A stretch of 64,000 nt of DNA from Ruminococcus flavefaciens FD-1 (GCA_000174895.1 ACOK01000102.1:1-64000), one strand, 5' to 3'; counted from the first letter of the stretch, positions 33,227 to 44,164 are shown. A program made the numbers and translations. The notes: generated by a model not told the origin, from the letters alone.

Positions 33227-34678
33227 TTACTTCTTCTTTTTTTCTTTGGCAGGTTCAGCCTTCTTCTGACTGCTCAGAGCGGCACATCCCAGACCTGCAA
33301 CAGACCAGTAAACAGGTGAGAACGGCAGACTTGTGCAGCCGATAAGGAAGAGGAGAGCGCCTCCAAGCGTCAGGAAGAATACAACGGCATTGCCGCAGCT
33401 TCTGTCCTTTTTCAGTTTTTTGAAAGCCACGATAACAGCTGCAAGGATAACAACTGCAAGGGCGATAAGTGAAGGGATGCCACGGGTAGCTGCTGTGTAG
33501 AGGTATTCGTTGTAGCAGCGGTCGAATATACCTGTATTCTGTATTATGATATCCTGTAAGTCGGCAGTTTCGTCCAGACCGCCGTAGGTGTATATCTGCG
33601 GAAATGCCAGCTGGTCGGGGCCTGTGCCTGTAAGAGGCGAATTTGAAATGATGTTCTTTGTCTTGGCGTTGAGGTAGAGATATACTTCAAGATTGTCGTC
33701 GATATTGAGCACATCTCTGTTGTAGTCGCCTGATGAACCTAATCTCATGTAGCTGTCAGCCCACCATACGATACGTCCGTCATGGAGCTTATAGGATGTG
33801 GGGACTTCGCTGATAACGCCTGCGCTGACGATAACAACTGCCAGAGCTGCGCCGGCTGCGGCTGCAAGGACAGATGCGAGATTCTTCTTCGGAGCCTTTA
33901 CAGCTATGGATGTGATAACGGCTGCGATAACAGCGAATACGATGCCGCATACGCCTGTGAATGTGTAGGTGAACATCATCACGAAGCCGAAAAGCAGAGC
34001 CGAAACAGTGCAGATGATGCGGTGCTTCTTATTGTCTGTGACTGCGGCTGTGATGAGTGCGGCGGTCAGTGAAAGAGTCAGCAGCATTGCGAGAAATACA
34101 GGGGAATGAGCCAGACCTGATGCTGCGTTTATCTTGGTGTCAAGGTCTATTTTTTTGTATTGTGAGAGATTTCCCGTGAATATCTGTATCAGTGACCAGG
34201 CCGAGTTGAGGATGCCTGTGCCGATAACGCCTTTTATCAGAGCGTTTACGGCAGTCTCACGCTTTACAGCTGCGGCTGAGATGAAAATGGAGCAGTAGAA
34301 AAGTATTGCCAGAACTCCTTCGCCTCGCTGGGGATAGCCGTAAAGTGAGACCATCGGGTCGTAGGAATTGATAAGCGATACCACGCTCCAGAGGAGGATA
34401 GCTCCGAAAGCGCATACGGGGAGTACGGTGCTTCCCTTGATGTATTTTTTGATAAGGGCAATGAGAGCCATTATCATGCAGTAAACGCCTGTTACTGCCA
34501 GTCCGCCCGATGCAAGGGTGTAGGTTGAGGTTATCATGCATTCGGGGATGACGGTGAAAAGCGGTACAAGGAAGCAGGCGCCTATAATGCCGTATGAAGC
34601 CAGTTTAGCGTACTGCTCCTCAGTCATGTTGAGGATGAAGTTGGATTTTTCAGTTGTATTGAATATCGTTCGTGCCAT
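33227..34678 (-). CDS. O-antigen ligase/polymerase-like multi-pass membrane protein
   Basis: The 483-residue protein has about 11 hydrophobic segments and a large extracytoplasmic loop at about 290-405. The loop contains SPLTGTGPDQLAFPQ and YNEYLYTAATRGIPSLIAL. These match the Wzy_C pattern in which a Gly-rich segment and an [H/Y]NEYL motif precede a final helix bundle. Family members join or polymerise cell-surface glycans. The tail is Lys-rich. Its start overlaps the upstream M6 protease gene by 29 bases, with AGAAAGG nine bases upstream, so the two are probably co-translated. The substrate is unknown; a role in surface glycan or glycoprotein assembly is inferred. Confidence 0.75.
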   Translation of the reverse strand: MARTIFNTTEKSNFILNMTEEQYAKLASYGIIGACFLVPLFTVIPECMITSTYTLASGGLAVTGVYCMIMALIALIKKYIKGSTVLPVCAFGAILLWSVVSLINSYDPMVSLYGYPQRGEGVLAILFYCSIFISAAAVKRETAVNALIKGVIGTGILNSAWSLIQIFTGNLSQYKKIDLDTKINAASGLAHSPVFLAMLLTLSLTAALITAAVTDNKKHRIICTVSALLFGFVMMFTYTFTGVCGIVFAVIAAVITSIAVKAPKKNLASVLAAAAGAALAVVIVSAGVISEVPTSYKLHDGRIVWWADSYMRLGSSGDYNRDVLNIDDNLEVYLYLNAKTKNIISNSPLTGTGPDQLAFPQIYTYGGLDETADLQDIIIQNTGIFDRCYNEYLYTAATRGIPSLIALAVVILAAVIVAFKKLKKDRSCGNAVVFFLTLGGALLFLIGCTSLPFSPVYWSVAGLGCAALSSQKKAEPAKEKKKK

Positions 34679-36401
34679 TTATTAAGCCTTTCTTGCTGAT
34701 GGTCACTGTGTAGGTGTCATCAGTGAGGTCGCCTACGCTTATCTCCACGCCGGGGTCTATCTTTTCGAGACCGAAGTCATCGTAGAATCCGAAGCCGTAG
34801 GAGCTGTGGTCGATAGTGTTTCCGGTGCGGAAGAGGTTGTCGTAGTTGGAATCGTTTACTATGCGGATGAAGCGTTTTCCGAGGTCGAAATTGGTAGCTG
34901 AGTCGTTGCCGCTTCTGTAGAGGAAGTTGCTGCCCGACGGTGTATATTCGTCGGTGGCTTCGACGTGTAATACTCTCACGCCTGAGCCTGTGTTCCGCCA
35001 CCAGTAATGTTCACGGAGTTTGCTGTTGTTGCCGCCGAGGGTAGTGTACTCGACGATGAGGAATTCCGAGCGGTAGTTGTCATCGAGCTCGCCGCAGGGG
35101 ATGATAAGGCAGTTTCCTGTGTCTGACTGGCCGTTGGTGAGGGTGAAGGTCTGCTCGTCGGAGCCGTCATAGACCTGTATCTGTTCACCTGTGTACCAGC
35201 CCAGCATCAGCTTGGAGGCGCAGGAGAAATCGGAGAAGAGCTCGTCCATGGTGTCGAAGCCTGCGGAGCCGTGAAGTCCCTCGGAATCACGGTTGTCATA
35301 GAGGTAGTAGTCGGGGAGACCCATACAGTGTCCCAGCTCGTGGATATAGCTGGTGGTGAAGTCCTCATAGTCCGAGGCGCTTTTTATCTCATCGTTTCCG
35401 ATGATGACGTAGCTGAGATAGGTACCGTCCAGCAGATGGTCGAAGTCATAGTAGTAGTTGCTTGCGCAGGGCCACCATTCAGCATCGCCTGCGGATGCAG
35501 GAACACTTATGAGTACGGTGTCTATGACATTATCCTTGTTACCGTCGAACTGGCTGTAGTCGATGATGTCGTCCATGGCGTCGAGCACCTCATTTACGAA
35601 GAGGCGCTTATGCGTGTCGTTTTCGTAGTATTCCTTATCGTGCTCTGTGGTGTAGCGGTAGACCTGCCCCGAGATATCGAGGCTGTGCTTGGAAGAGCGC
35701 TGATAGAAAGCCCTTATGCTCTCGTTGGGGTAATTGGGATTTGTCGGGTCTTCCTCTCCGAAAGTGATATTGTACATGGTATCACTGAGGGGAGCCCACT
35801 GATAGTGACAGTTCGGGAAATCCACGTAAATCATGACTATTTTTGCTTCGCCCTGTGTGGGTAATGAGCCTTCCATATCCTTAATGGGAGGTGTTATGAA
35901 ATCCTCGTCGGTAAGGAAAGGCCCGTATGTCTGCGCCGACGGTCTGTACGGCTTTGCAGATGCAGTTGCACGGTGAGTCTGTTTGTATGCTTCGATGTCA
36001 AAGGTTACGGGTGAAACGTAAGTCGCAGCACAACAGGTAGTTGTGGCAGTGGTAGTGGTTGCGTAATACGCAGAAGATGTTACATCAGGCGGTGGGGAAG
36101 AGTATTGCAGTCTGGGGTGGATGATCGTTTTTCTCAGCAATATCAGATCGAGGGAATCAACGTGTCCGTCTTCGTCCATATCGGCGTTGAGAAATCCCTG
36201 ACGGGAGATCCCTGCTTTGCCGGCGAGATAAAGGCTTGTGACAGAAAGATCAACGGTATTGACCTCGCCGTCGGTGTTGATATCGCCTTTGAGATTGATC
36301 TGGGTGCTGTCAGCCGAGCCCGTGAAAGGTGCAGCGATCATGAGCAGGGCAGTGGAAAGAGTGCAGGGGATGAGCTTAGACATTAGGCGTCTGATGTTCA
36401 T
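34650..36401 (-). CDS. secreted M6-type zinc metalloprotease with N-terminal dockerin
   Basis: This 583-residue protein has a signal peptide (about 1-30), then a dockerin type I module at about 35-95 (GDINTDGEVNTVDLSVTSLY and NADMDEDGHVDSLDLILLRK, two calcium-loop repeats), a Thr/Pro linker, and a metalloprotease domain. The zinc site is HELGHCMGLPDYY at 354-366, the pattern of M6/immune inhibitor A-like peptidases. The dockerin would attach it to a cohesin-bearing scaffoldin on the cell surface. A dockerin at the N-terminus is less common than at the C-terminus. GGAGG precedes the start. Substrate unknown; processing of cellulosomal or dietary proteins is possible. Confidence 0.9.
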   Translation of the reverse strand: MNIRRLMSKLIPCTLSTALLMIAAPFTGSADSTQINLKGDINTDGEVNTVDLSVTSLYLAGKAGISRQGFLNADMDEDGHVDSLDLILLRKTIIHPRLQYSSPPPDVTSSAYYATTTTATTTCCAATYVSPVTFDIEAYKQTHRATASAKPYRPSAQTYGPFLTDEDFITPPIKDMEGSLPTQGEAKIVMIYVDFPNCHYQWAPLSDTMYNITFGEEDPTNPNYPNESIRAFYQRSSKHSLDISGQVYRYTTEHDKEYYENDTHKRLFVNEVLDAMDDIIDYSQFDGNKDNVIDTVLISVPASAGDAEWWPCASNYYYDFDHLLDGTYLSYVIIGNDEIKSASDYEDFTTSYIHELGHCMGLPDYYLYDNRDSEGLHGSAGFDTMDELFSDFSCASKLMLGWYTGEQIQVYDGSDEQTFTLTNGQSDTGNCLIIPCGELDDNYRSEFLIVEYTTLGGNNSKLREHYWWRNTGSGVRVLHVEATDEYTPSGSNFLYRSGNDSATNFDLGKRFIRIVNDSNYDNLFRTGNTIDHSSYGFGFYDDFGLEKIDPGVEISVGDLTDDTYTVTISKKGLINGTNDIQYN

Positions 36402-36420
36402 GGAATATACCTCCTAAAAA

Positions 36421-36468
36421 TAAAAAGAAAAAAAACAAAAAACTGCGGACAGTATAACCGTCCGCAGT
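36421..36468 (-). terminator. terminator of rny
   Basis: ACTGCGGAC/GTCCGCAGT is a perfect stem followed on the minus strand by TTTTTTGTTTTTTT. Confidence 0.85.
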
Positions 36469-36476
36469 GAACCGCA

Positions 36477-38072
36477 TTATTTAGCGTAGTCAGTAACTCT
36501 GCTTTCCCTGATGAGGTTGACCTTGATCTGACCCGGGTAATCCATTTCAGATTCGATCTGCTGAGCGATCTGTCTTGCGACAAGGACCATTTTCTCATCA
36601 TTGATAACTTCGGGAACGACCATGATCCTGACTTCACGTCCTGCCTGTACAGCAAAGCACTTTTCAACGCCGTCGTAGGAGTTGCAGATCTCCTCAAGCT
36701 TCTGAAGGCGCTTGATGTAGCTTTCGTAGTTTTCGCTTCTTGCGGCAGGTCTTGCAGCGGAGATAGCGTCGGCAGCCTGAACGATGCAGGCTATGACCGT
36801 TCTTGGCTCAACGTCATTGTGGTGAGCCTCAACAGCGTGGATGACAACATCACTTTCGTGATATTTTTTACATACGTCAACACCGATCTGAACGTGTGAA
36901 CCTTCGATCTCGGAGGTGAGAGCCTTACCGATATCGTGGAGAAGTCCGGCACGTCTTGCGATATTAGCGTCAACGCCCAGTTCGGAAGCGAGAACTCCGC
37001 AGAGCTTAGCCACTTCGATGGAGTGATCGAGGACATTCTGTCTGTAGCTTGTACGGAATTTAAGGCGGCCGATGAGCTTGATGAGCTCGTGGTTGAGACC
37101 GTGAACATTGGTCTCGATAACGGCACGTTCGCCTTCCTGTTTGATGCGGTACTCGACCTCACGTTTAGCCTTTTCCACCATTTCTTCTATGCGTGTCGGA
37201 TGGATACGGCCGTCAGCGATGAGTTTTTCCAGGGCGATCCTTGCGATCTCACGCCTGATCTGATCGAAGCATGAGAGCGTGATAGCCTCGGGGGTGTCGT
37301 CGATGATGAGATCGACACCGGTAAGGGTTTCGAGGGTACGGATGTTACGGCCCTCACGGCCGATGATCCTGCCCTTCATTTCGTCGTTAGGGAGAGGAAC
37401 AACGGAAACGGCAGCTTCTGAGACCTGATCTGCGGCTACCTTGGCGATAGCCAGTGAGATATAGCTTCTTGCCTTTTCCTGACATTCGTCCTTGATCATC
37501 TGCTCATAGTACTGGACTTTGACAGCCTTTTCGTGGACGAGGTCTTCCTCAAGCTTAGAGATTATGTATTCTTTTGCCTGATCCTTAGTGAATTCAGAAA
37601 TCCTTTCGAGAATATCCATCTGGCTTTTCTTGATGGATTCAGCTTCCTTGAGTTTTTCGTCAGCAGCTTTTATCTTCTGGTTGAGGGTATCCTCTTTTTT
37701 CTCAAGGTTATCAGTTTTCTTGTCAAGATTTTCTTCTTTCTGCTGCATACGTCTTTCCTGACGTGACAGTTCTGCTCTGCGATCTTTGATTTCCTTATCA
37801 GCCTCACTTCTCAGCTTATGGATCTCATCCTTAGCTTCGACGAGGGCACTTTTCTTTTTATTATCGGCGTCTTTTTCAGCATCGGCAAGGATACGCTTAG
37901 CCTGCTGTTCAGCGGAACCTGTAAGGTTTTCAGCTTCACGCTTACGCTGGGCGATACCTTCGGATATACCCTGCTGAAAGCGTTCTTCCGTCTTATTCTT
38001 CATGATGATGTAGATGACGAGAGCGCCGATAGCGAGACCGACTATTATGCCGATAATTAATCCAAGAGTCAT
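36477..38072 (-). CDS. rny: ribonuclease Y
   Basis: The 531-residue endonuclease starts mRNA decay at the membrane. It has an N-terminal membrane helix (3-24), a long charged coiled coil (about 30-190), a KH domain ([15 protein letters not shown] near 232) and an HD domain with [13 protein letters not shown] near 363 plus [10 protein letters not shown]. Order and length match RNase Y. ATG 38072 (MTLGLIIG) is chosen since GGAGG lies only two bases before the ATG at 38081. The leader between promoter and start is about 385 bases. Confidence 0.95.
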   Translation of the reverse strand: MTLGLIIGIIVGLAIGALVIYIIMKNKTEERFQQGISEGIAQRKREAENLTGSAEQQAKRILADAEKDADNKKKSALVEAKDEIHKLRSEADKEIKDRRAELSRQERRMQQKEENLDKKTDNLEKKEDTLNQKIKAADEKLKEAESIKKSQMDILERISEFTKDQAKEYIISKLEEDLVHEKAVKVQYYEQMIKDECQEKARSYISLAIAKVAADQVSEAAVSVVPLPNDEMKGRIIGREGRNIRTLETLTGVDLIIDDTPEAITLSCFDQIRREIARIALEKLIADGRIHPTRIEEMVEKAKREVEYRIKQEGERAVIETNVHGLNHELIKLIGRLKFRTSYRQNVLDHSIEVAKLCGVLASELGVDANIARRAGLLHDIGKALTSEIEGSHVQIGVDVCKKYHESDVVIHAVEAHHNDVEPRTVIACIVQAADAISAARPAARSENYESYIKRLQKLEEICNSYDGVEKCFAVQAGREVRIMVVPEVINDEKMVLVARQIAQQIESEMDYPGQIKVNLIRESRVTDYAK

Positions 38073-38073
38073 A

Positions 38074-38456
38074 CAGTGCATTACCTCCTTTTCATATAAT
38101 TGATAAATAGCTTGTACTATAAACCTATTACTTACAGGGATGGCACAAAGGGGCGCACATCCTCAAAGGCGGTAAATGCCGCATTATTTTATTCATTTAA
38201 ATATATTGATAAAGAGTCCTGCCAAAACAGGACACGCAAAACATTGAAGGGCGGGAAAGCCCGACAGTTCCAGCGAAACGGACAGCAGTTCCTAAAGAAC
38301 GGCATTACAGTACACCCCTATACTGTTCCGAAGCTGAAGATTTGTTTCATTCATATTTTATATCTGCGAGCGGATGAATATGTCTCTTACCGCCCGAAAA
38401 ATGATGTAAAACAAAGCTGCATATACTGCCATAGTAATATTATGCAAATAAATACA
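38074..38456 (-). promoter_or_regulatory. long 5' leader of rny with several small hairpins; no gene seen
   Basis: Between the promoter and rny the sequence holds GCGGTAAATGCCGC, TCCTGCCAAAACAGGA and GGGCGGGAAAGCCC hairpins. A plus-strand reading frame here has no ribosome site and no recognisable protein pattern. The leader could be a cis-acting element (RNase Y autoregulation) or contain a small RNA. Confidence 0.4.
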
Positions 38457-38464
38457 ACACCTTT

Positions 38465-38493
38465 ATTATACCTTTTTTTTAAGCAGATGTCAA
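38465..38493 (-). promoter_or_regulatory. rny promoter
   Basis: On the minus strand TTGACA (38488-38493), 17-base spacer and TATAAT (38465-38470). Confidence 0.8.
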
Positions 38494-38594
38494 GAGTTTT
38501 GACGTTGTACATTAAGCACAAATACCGTTCTTTTATTAGTGCATAGTGCTGTATTGACAGTTGGTCACTTTTTATTTCCGGCAGCAAAAAAGGC

Positions 38595-38740
38595 ACTTGT
38601 ATCCGTGGTACTCTTACAGCAACTTTATGCGTGTCTATTGAGGGAAACCCTTTTGAAAAAGGGTTCCTCTGACGGAGGCGGTCCCCTCTGTCACTGGCGT
38701 GACATCTCCCCACACTGTGGGGAGCGCTGCCCTCAAGTGT
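38595..38740 (+). repeat. type E fragment and TCCCCACACTGTGGGGA palindrome
   Basis: GGTACTCTTACAGCAACTTT and GAGGGAAACCC/GGGTTCCTC match one end of type E elements. TGTCACTGGCGTGACA and TCCCCACACTGTGGGGA match the piece inserted in the type B element at 6749-6810. Confidence 0.65.
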
Positions 38741-38767
38741 AGCGCCAATAAAGAAGTATTAATGATT

Positions 38768-40414
<1,647 letters not shown>

Positions 40415-40498
40415 TTACCTCTCTTTCCGACAGATACAGCAAGCTATGTTCATTATAGCGCAATATACCGTCATTGACAATGCGCTGAAATGACGATT

Positions 40499-40681
40499 TT
40501 ACACAGCCTGCTTCTCAGGTTCTTGTCTGGATAACAGCGCGAGCATTTCTTCATACTCACGATCAATCAGCCTTTGCAGGATATCCGTAAGACGTTCCTT
40601 TGAAGCAGGGGTGAATACTAACTTCACGATGTAAGTTGTTCGTCCGATCTTGTACTCGGACACGTTGTTGTCTTTGTTCAT
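40499..40681 (-). CDS. TnpW-like transposon-encoded small protein
   Basis: The 60-residue protein contains EYKIGRTTYIVKLVF followed by KERLTDILQRLIDRE, the pattern of TnpW, a small protein next to serine recombinases of Firmicutes transposons. Function is unknown. AAAGGAAAG lies eight bases before the ATG. The 87-base gap to the recombinase and shared direction suggest one transcript. Confidence 0.75.
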   Translation of the reverse strand: MNKDNNVSEYKIGRTTYIVKLVFTPASKERLTDILQRLIDREYEEMLALLSRQEPEKQAV

Positions 40682-40949
40682 AGCGATCTTTCCTTTGCTT
40701 TTATCTCTCTACGCATTGGTGAGAGCATCGCTTTATCTCTCTTACCCTCTATGCAGTCGCAAGGTCGTAAAATCTTCCTTTCAGCCGATCGAGTATTTTG
40801 CGACTATGAATATTATAGCGCGCAATGAAGGCGATTGTCCAGCTGCATTGCGCACGAACTTTGGAATGAGTTTTAGTTTTCCCCGGTGTAATTTGCACTG
40901 GAGAAATGAAAAAAAGCACCAAGTATAACCCTTGATGCTTGAATAGCTT

Positions 40950-41444
40950 TTATAATGCTTTTTCCAGTTTCAGCAGCTCTATCTTCTTGTTAAGACCTCC
41001 TGCGTATCCAATCAGACTGCCGTCTGTGCCGACCACTCTGTGACACGGGCTAATGATTGAGATAGGATTATGCCCCACAGCACCGCCGACTGCCTGGGCG
41101 GACATACGCTCAATGCCTTTCTGCTTTGCGATCATATTTGCTATACCTCCGTAGGTCATGGTCTGTCCGTATGGTATCGTAAGCAGTATATCATATACCG
41201 CCTTGCGGAACGGTGTTGTGTTCAAGTATATAGGCGGAGTGGAGACGGGATTTCTGCCGCTGAAATATATGTCAAGCCAGTTGCAGGTTTGAGTGAATAT
41301 CGGCAGCTCTGTTTCTATGCTTTCGGATATGAGCTTATGGGGAAAGTAGTCATGTCTGTCGAACCATAAGCCTGTGAGTGATTCACCGTTACTGGCGAGT
41401 GTGATGCTACCGAGGGGAGAAGTGTAATGATAGGTGTAAATCAT
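40950..41444 (-). CDS. ogt: methylated-DNA--protein-cysteine methyltransferase
   Basis: The 164-residue protein removes alkyl groups from O6-alkylguanine onto its own cysteine, Cys134 in SPCHRV. The DNA-binding helix region FRKAVYDILLTIPYGQTMTY and the ending IGYAGGLNKKIELLKLE are typical of Ogt/AdaB. The ATG at 41444 lacks a good ribosome site; it is 12 bases after the stop of the gene upstream and probably depends on it for translation. Confidence 0.94.
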   Translation of the reverse strand: MIYTYHYTSPLGSITLASNGESLTGLWFDRHDYFPHKLISESIETELPIFTQTCNWLDIYFSGRNPVSTPPIYLNTTPFRKAVYDILLTIPYGQTMTYGGIANMIAKQKGIERMSAQAVGGAVGHNPISIISPCHRVVGTDGSLIGYAGGLNKKIELLKLEKAL

Positions 41445-41456
41445 ATTCAATTTGAT

Positions 41457-41846
41457 TTAGCGGTTATCGCTTCTTGGGATATAAAGATAGCTATAGATAT
41501 AATCCCATATCTCTTTTGTTTTTTCTTCCATTAACTCCATAGCACGCTCATACGTCATAGCTTCGTCCCAAAGAATTTCCAACAAGGTCACCTGAAGAAG
41601 ATTCTGCGTTTCAGTATCACCTGATGATGCAAAATATTCATACATATCAAACACTTGCAGCAATTGCTTGTTTTCAGAGTAATCATCTCTTTTTAGAAGT
41701 TGAATCACAATCGGGTTTAATACATTACCGAAAATAATATGAGGAAGGAATTCATTCAAACCATCTAATTCATAATTTATCTGCCGTTCTGCTTCGGGAA
41801 AAATATCAGTGATGTATTTCCCGTTTAATTCGTTATACTTGACCAT
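41457..41846 (-). CDS. hypothetical acidic helical protein
   Basis: This 129-residue protein is not recognised with confidence. It is acidic, predicted mostly helical and has no membrane segment. FLPHIIFGNVLNPIVIQLL and FASSGDTETQNLLQVTLLEILW are the most distinctive stretches; the second resembles small immunity-like proteins of polymorphic toxin systems (DUF7674-like), which is a weak guess. AAGGAG precedes the ATG. It has a consensus promoter and is co-transcribed with ogt. Codon use is A+T-rich, as in the dockerin/sigma locus next to it. Confidence 0.65.
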   Translation of the reverse strand: MVKYNELNGKYITDIFPEAERQINYELDGLNEFLPHIIFGNVLNPIVIQLLKRDDYSENKQLLQVFDMYEYFASSGDTETQNLLQVTLLEILWDEAMTYERAMELMEEKTKEIWDYIYSYLYIPRSDNR

Positions 41847-41873
41847 AACTCTTCTCCTTCTATTATTTCCTTA

Positions 41874-41902
41874 ATTATACAGGCAAATTTGATTATTGTC
41901 AA
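41874..41902 (-). promoter_or_regulatory. promoter of the hypothetical gene and ogt
   Basis: On the minus strand TTGACA (41897-41902), 17-base spacer and TATAAT (41874-41879). Confidence 0.85.
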
Positions 41903-42065
41903 TGCCTAAAAATACATAAAGATGTATGAAAAATAATTTGCCCCATAAAGGGCGAAACTAAGTTCGCAAGCACGGTATCTCCGCATTACAATTTTTGAAA
42001 ATTGAATGCTGCGATACATAGCTTGACATGGGTGCTACCCCTATGACCCCAACCGACAAAAAATG

Positions 42066-42098
42066 GAAAATCCCCGAATAATCGGGGATTTTCCTTTG
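42066..42098 (-). terminator. terminator of the dockerin protein gene
   Basis: AAAATCCCCGA/TCGGGGATTTT, flanked by T-rich sequence on both strands. It lies about 30 bases after the stop codon. Nothing else is seen in 41903-42065. Confidence 0.8.
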
Positions 42099-42127
42099 TG
42101 TATTGGAGTATGGAGAAGTAAATGTCA

Positions 42128-43834
42128 TTAATCAAGCTTCAGCAGTTTTTTCTGAATTGCAAGGGCATCACCGTTTGTTATACCGTCACCGTCCATATCT
42201 GCATTCTTTTTACCTTGATCTGTAAGCTTGTACTTTGAAGGATTTGCAATTGACTGCATGATAAGTACAGCGTCGGACATATCAACATTTCCGTCACAGT
42301 TTGCATCGCCCTTTACAGGCTCATCAGTAGTTGATGTGACTGTTGTTGAAGTAGTTGTAACTGTTTCTGATGTTTCCAGCGGCACTGTTGAGCCTACGCT
42401 CTGTCCCTTTTCATAACAATCCTTACATACAGCTCTTAATGCTCCACTGACTTTATCTTCTATTGGAACGTCTCGTCCGCATTCAGGACAATGGAAAGTT
42501 GTTAGTTTGTTAACAGTTATAGTAATAGTCTTTGTTATAGAATTTTCGCCTGTGCCTAAAAAGCACTTTATGAAATTCTTTCCTTCCAAAGCACCCTTCG
42601 CTTTAACTGTAAGAGTACCTTTTCCGTTTTCAAATGTATTGCTTACTGTTATTCCTGTAGAATCAGACAGGAATGATATATCATTTGTTCCTGTGATCTC
42701 ATACTCAAATGCTTTTTCTGTGCCGTTATCAATATTGAGGTCGTTATCCTTGAATATAATGTCAAGATCCTCATTATTTTCATTGTTTTCTGTAACAATA
42801 GGTGTAGTTGATGTACCAATCTCTGCTGTTGTAGTTGTTGTTTCTGTTAAAGAAGTACCTGCCTGCGGAGTTGTAACATAGGTGTATTTCGGAGCATCAT
42901 CGCTTGTATCTTCAAGATATACTGTGCAGCTTATGTCAGTTCCGTTTTTGAATTCTTCCAAGCTGAAACCTGATACACCATATTGCTCTCTTGTTTTGCC
43001 ATAGAAAAAGCGATAATTCTCAGGTAAATTAGTTATTCTTATTGCATAAGTAATGTTGCCGTTGTAGCTGTCAGGCTTATCAAAGGAATATTCGAGGTTT
43101 TCTATATACATTTCTGCTGTCTCGGAGGTATTCCACTTTGCAGCAACATCGCCTGTCTGAATATTGAATAACTCACAGTCAAGTCCCTCAACAGGTATAT
43201 TGCGGACAATATCCATAACATTTATTTTTAAAGAGTATGTTCCGCTTAATGGTGTTGTATTTTCTGTGATCTCACCTTTTTTCAGCTTGATCGTGATATT
43301 GACTTCACCGTCAAGATATCCTGAGATACCTTGTTCCACTTTGTTGTCGGAATAATAAACATATCCATCAGGAAGTTCATCCGTAACAACAGTGTAGTTG
43401 TATTCCGTAAAATTGGCAGTTAACACTTCTGAAATGAAAGGATTTACCTCAGATGTATTCCATTCAGCTACTGTTTTTGCGTCACCGACACAGACATAGT
43501 GTTCATCATCTGTCCATTCAATCTGATGCTGAACTAATTTCGCATTGATATTCTCAATAGGTTCATCATCTTCGTCAGTAAATTTAATGTTGAATGAATA
43601 GGAGCACTCTCTTTTTACACTTTCGATGGTTGTAACAGCAGTTGTACTTTCGGTTACTGTTGTTTTGACAGGCTCAACAGGACCGGATGTTGTAGTAATA
43701 ACAGGTGATTCTTCGTTTGTCATAACCGCAGGTGTTTCGATTGATTCTGCCGAAACCGAAACAGGAGTTATCGCAATTGATGTCATACTTAATGTCAAAG
43801 AGAGGAATGATGCCATAATTTTCGTCTTTTTCAT
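42128..43834 (-). CDS. secreted dockerin protein with two domains paralogous to the membrane sensor
   Basis: This 568-residue protein has a signal peptide (about 1-29), a Thr/Ser-rich linker (30-75) and two tandem beta-rich domains (about 78-190 and 200-312). Each has a LP[D/E]-Y-YY/FYG turn and a GISG or GVSG turn, resembling prealbumin-like (CnaB/SpaA) folds. Then come a Thr-rich linker, another beta domain (about 353-445), a CPEC...CKDC pair that could bind a metal, a second linker and a C-terminal dockerin type I (GDANCDGNVDMSDAVLIMQS, NADMDGDGITNGDALAIQKK). No catalytic motif is seen, so it is probably a binding or structural cellulosome component. The two beta domains are paralogues of those in the membrane protein encoded divergently. 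Confidence 0.85.
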   Translation of the reverse strand: MKKTKIMASFLSLTLSMTSIAITPVSVSAESIETPAVMTNEESPVITTTSGPVEPVKTTVTESTTAVTTIESVKRECSYSFNIKFTDEDDEPIENINAKLVQHQIEWTDDEHYVCVGDAKTVAEWNTSEVNPFISEVLTANFTEYNYTVVTDELPDGYVYYSDNKVEQGISGYLDGEVNITIKLKKGEITENTTPLSGTYSLKINVMDIVRNIPVEGLDCELFNIQTGDVAAKWNTSETAEMYIENLEYSFDKPDSYNGNITYAIRITNLPENYRFFYGKTREQYGVSGFSLEEFKNGTDISCTVYLEDTSDDAPKYTYVTTPQAGTSLTETTTTTAEIGTSTTPIVTENNENNEDLDIIFKDNDLNIDNGTEKAFEYEITGTNDISFLSDSTGITVSNTFENGKGTLTVKAKGALEGKNFIKCFLGTGENSITKTITITVNKLTTFHCPECGRDVPIEDKVSGALRAVCKDCYEKGQSVGSTVPLETSETVTTTSTTVTSTTDEPVKGDANCDGNVDMSDAVLIMQSIANPSKYKLTDQGKKNADMDGDGITNGDALAIQKKLLKLD

Positions 43835-43954
43835 AATAAGACCTCCTTTAATTTTGAGGATGGCAGTTCGCTGTGCAGATATCCTTTAGGATAACGAAAA
43901 GCCTGTTCTTCATCTTTTTTGGTGTATATAAGGTGTTCTTATTTTACCTTTCAC

Positions 43955-43990
43955 TAATTAGTAACATTTTCGAGTTCCAAAATCGCAGTT
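43955..43990 (-). promoter_or_regulatory. predicted ECF-sigma promoter of the dockerin gene
   Basis: On the minus strand AACTGCGATTTT (43979-43990), 13 bases, then GTTACTAATTA (43955-43965). The identical motif and spacer occur on the plus strand before the sigma gene. This is the likely recognition sequence of the sigma factor encoded here. Confidence 0.65.
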
Positions 43991-44003
43991 TTTTCAAAAA
44001 AAC

Positions 44004-44032
44004 TTTTCAAATTTCATAAAATATGTTATAAT
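44004..44032 (+). promoter_or_regulatory. possible sigma-A promoter of the sigma factor gene
   Basis: TTTTCA (44004-44009), 17-base spacer, TATAAT (44027-44032). It would give basal expression in addition to the autoregulated promoter. Confidence 0.45.
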
Positions 44033-44081
44033 GACTATATTAAGTTCACTTTCATTGGTGATAATGACAAAAATGTGTGAG

Positions 44082-44117
44082 AACTGCGATTTTGACGTAT
44101 TATTATGTTACTAATTA
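44082..44117 (+). promoter_or_regulatory. predicted ECF-sigma autoregulated promoter
   Basis: AACTGCGATTTT (44082-44093), 13 bases, GTTACTAATTA (44107-44117), mirror image of the promoter of the divergent dockerin gene. The sigma factor start is 47 bases downstream. Confidence 0.65.
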
Positions 44118-44164
44118 TATAGAAGGACATTATTCATTGCCACTTAATAGTGAAGGGAGTATTT

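Noticed and set aside
38100-38546. Plus-strand frame of 148 residues upstream of rny
   Set aside because: No ribosome site, unusual composition, overlaps the rny promoter and leader; judged non-coding.
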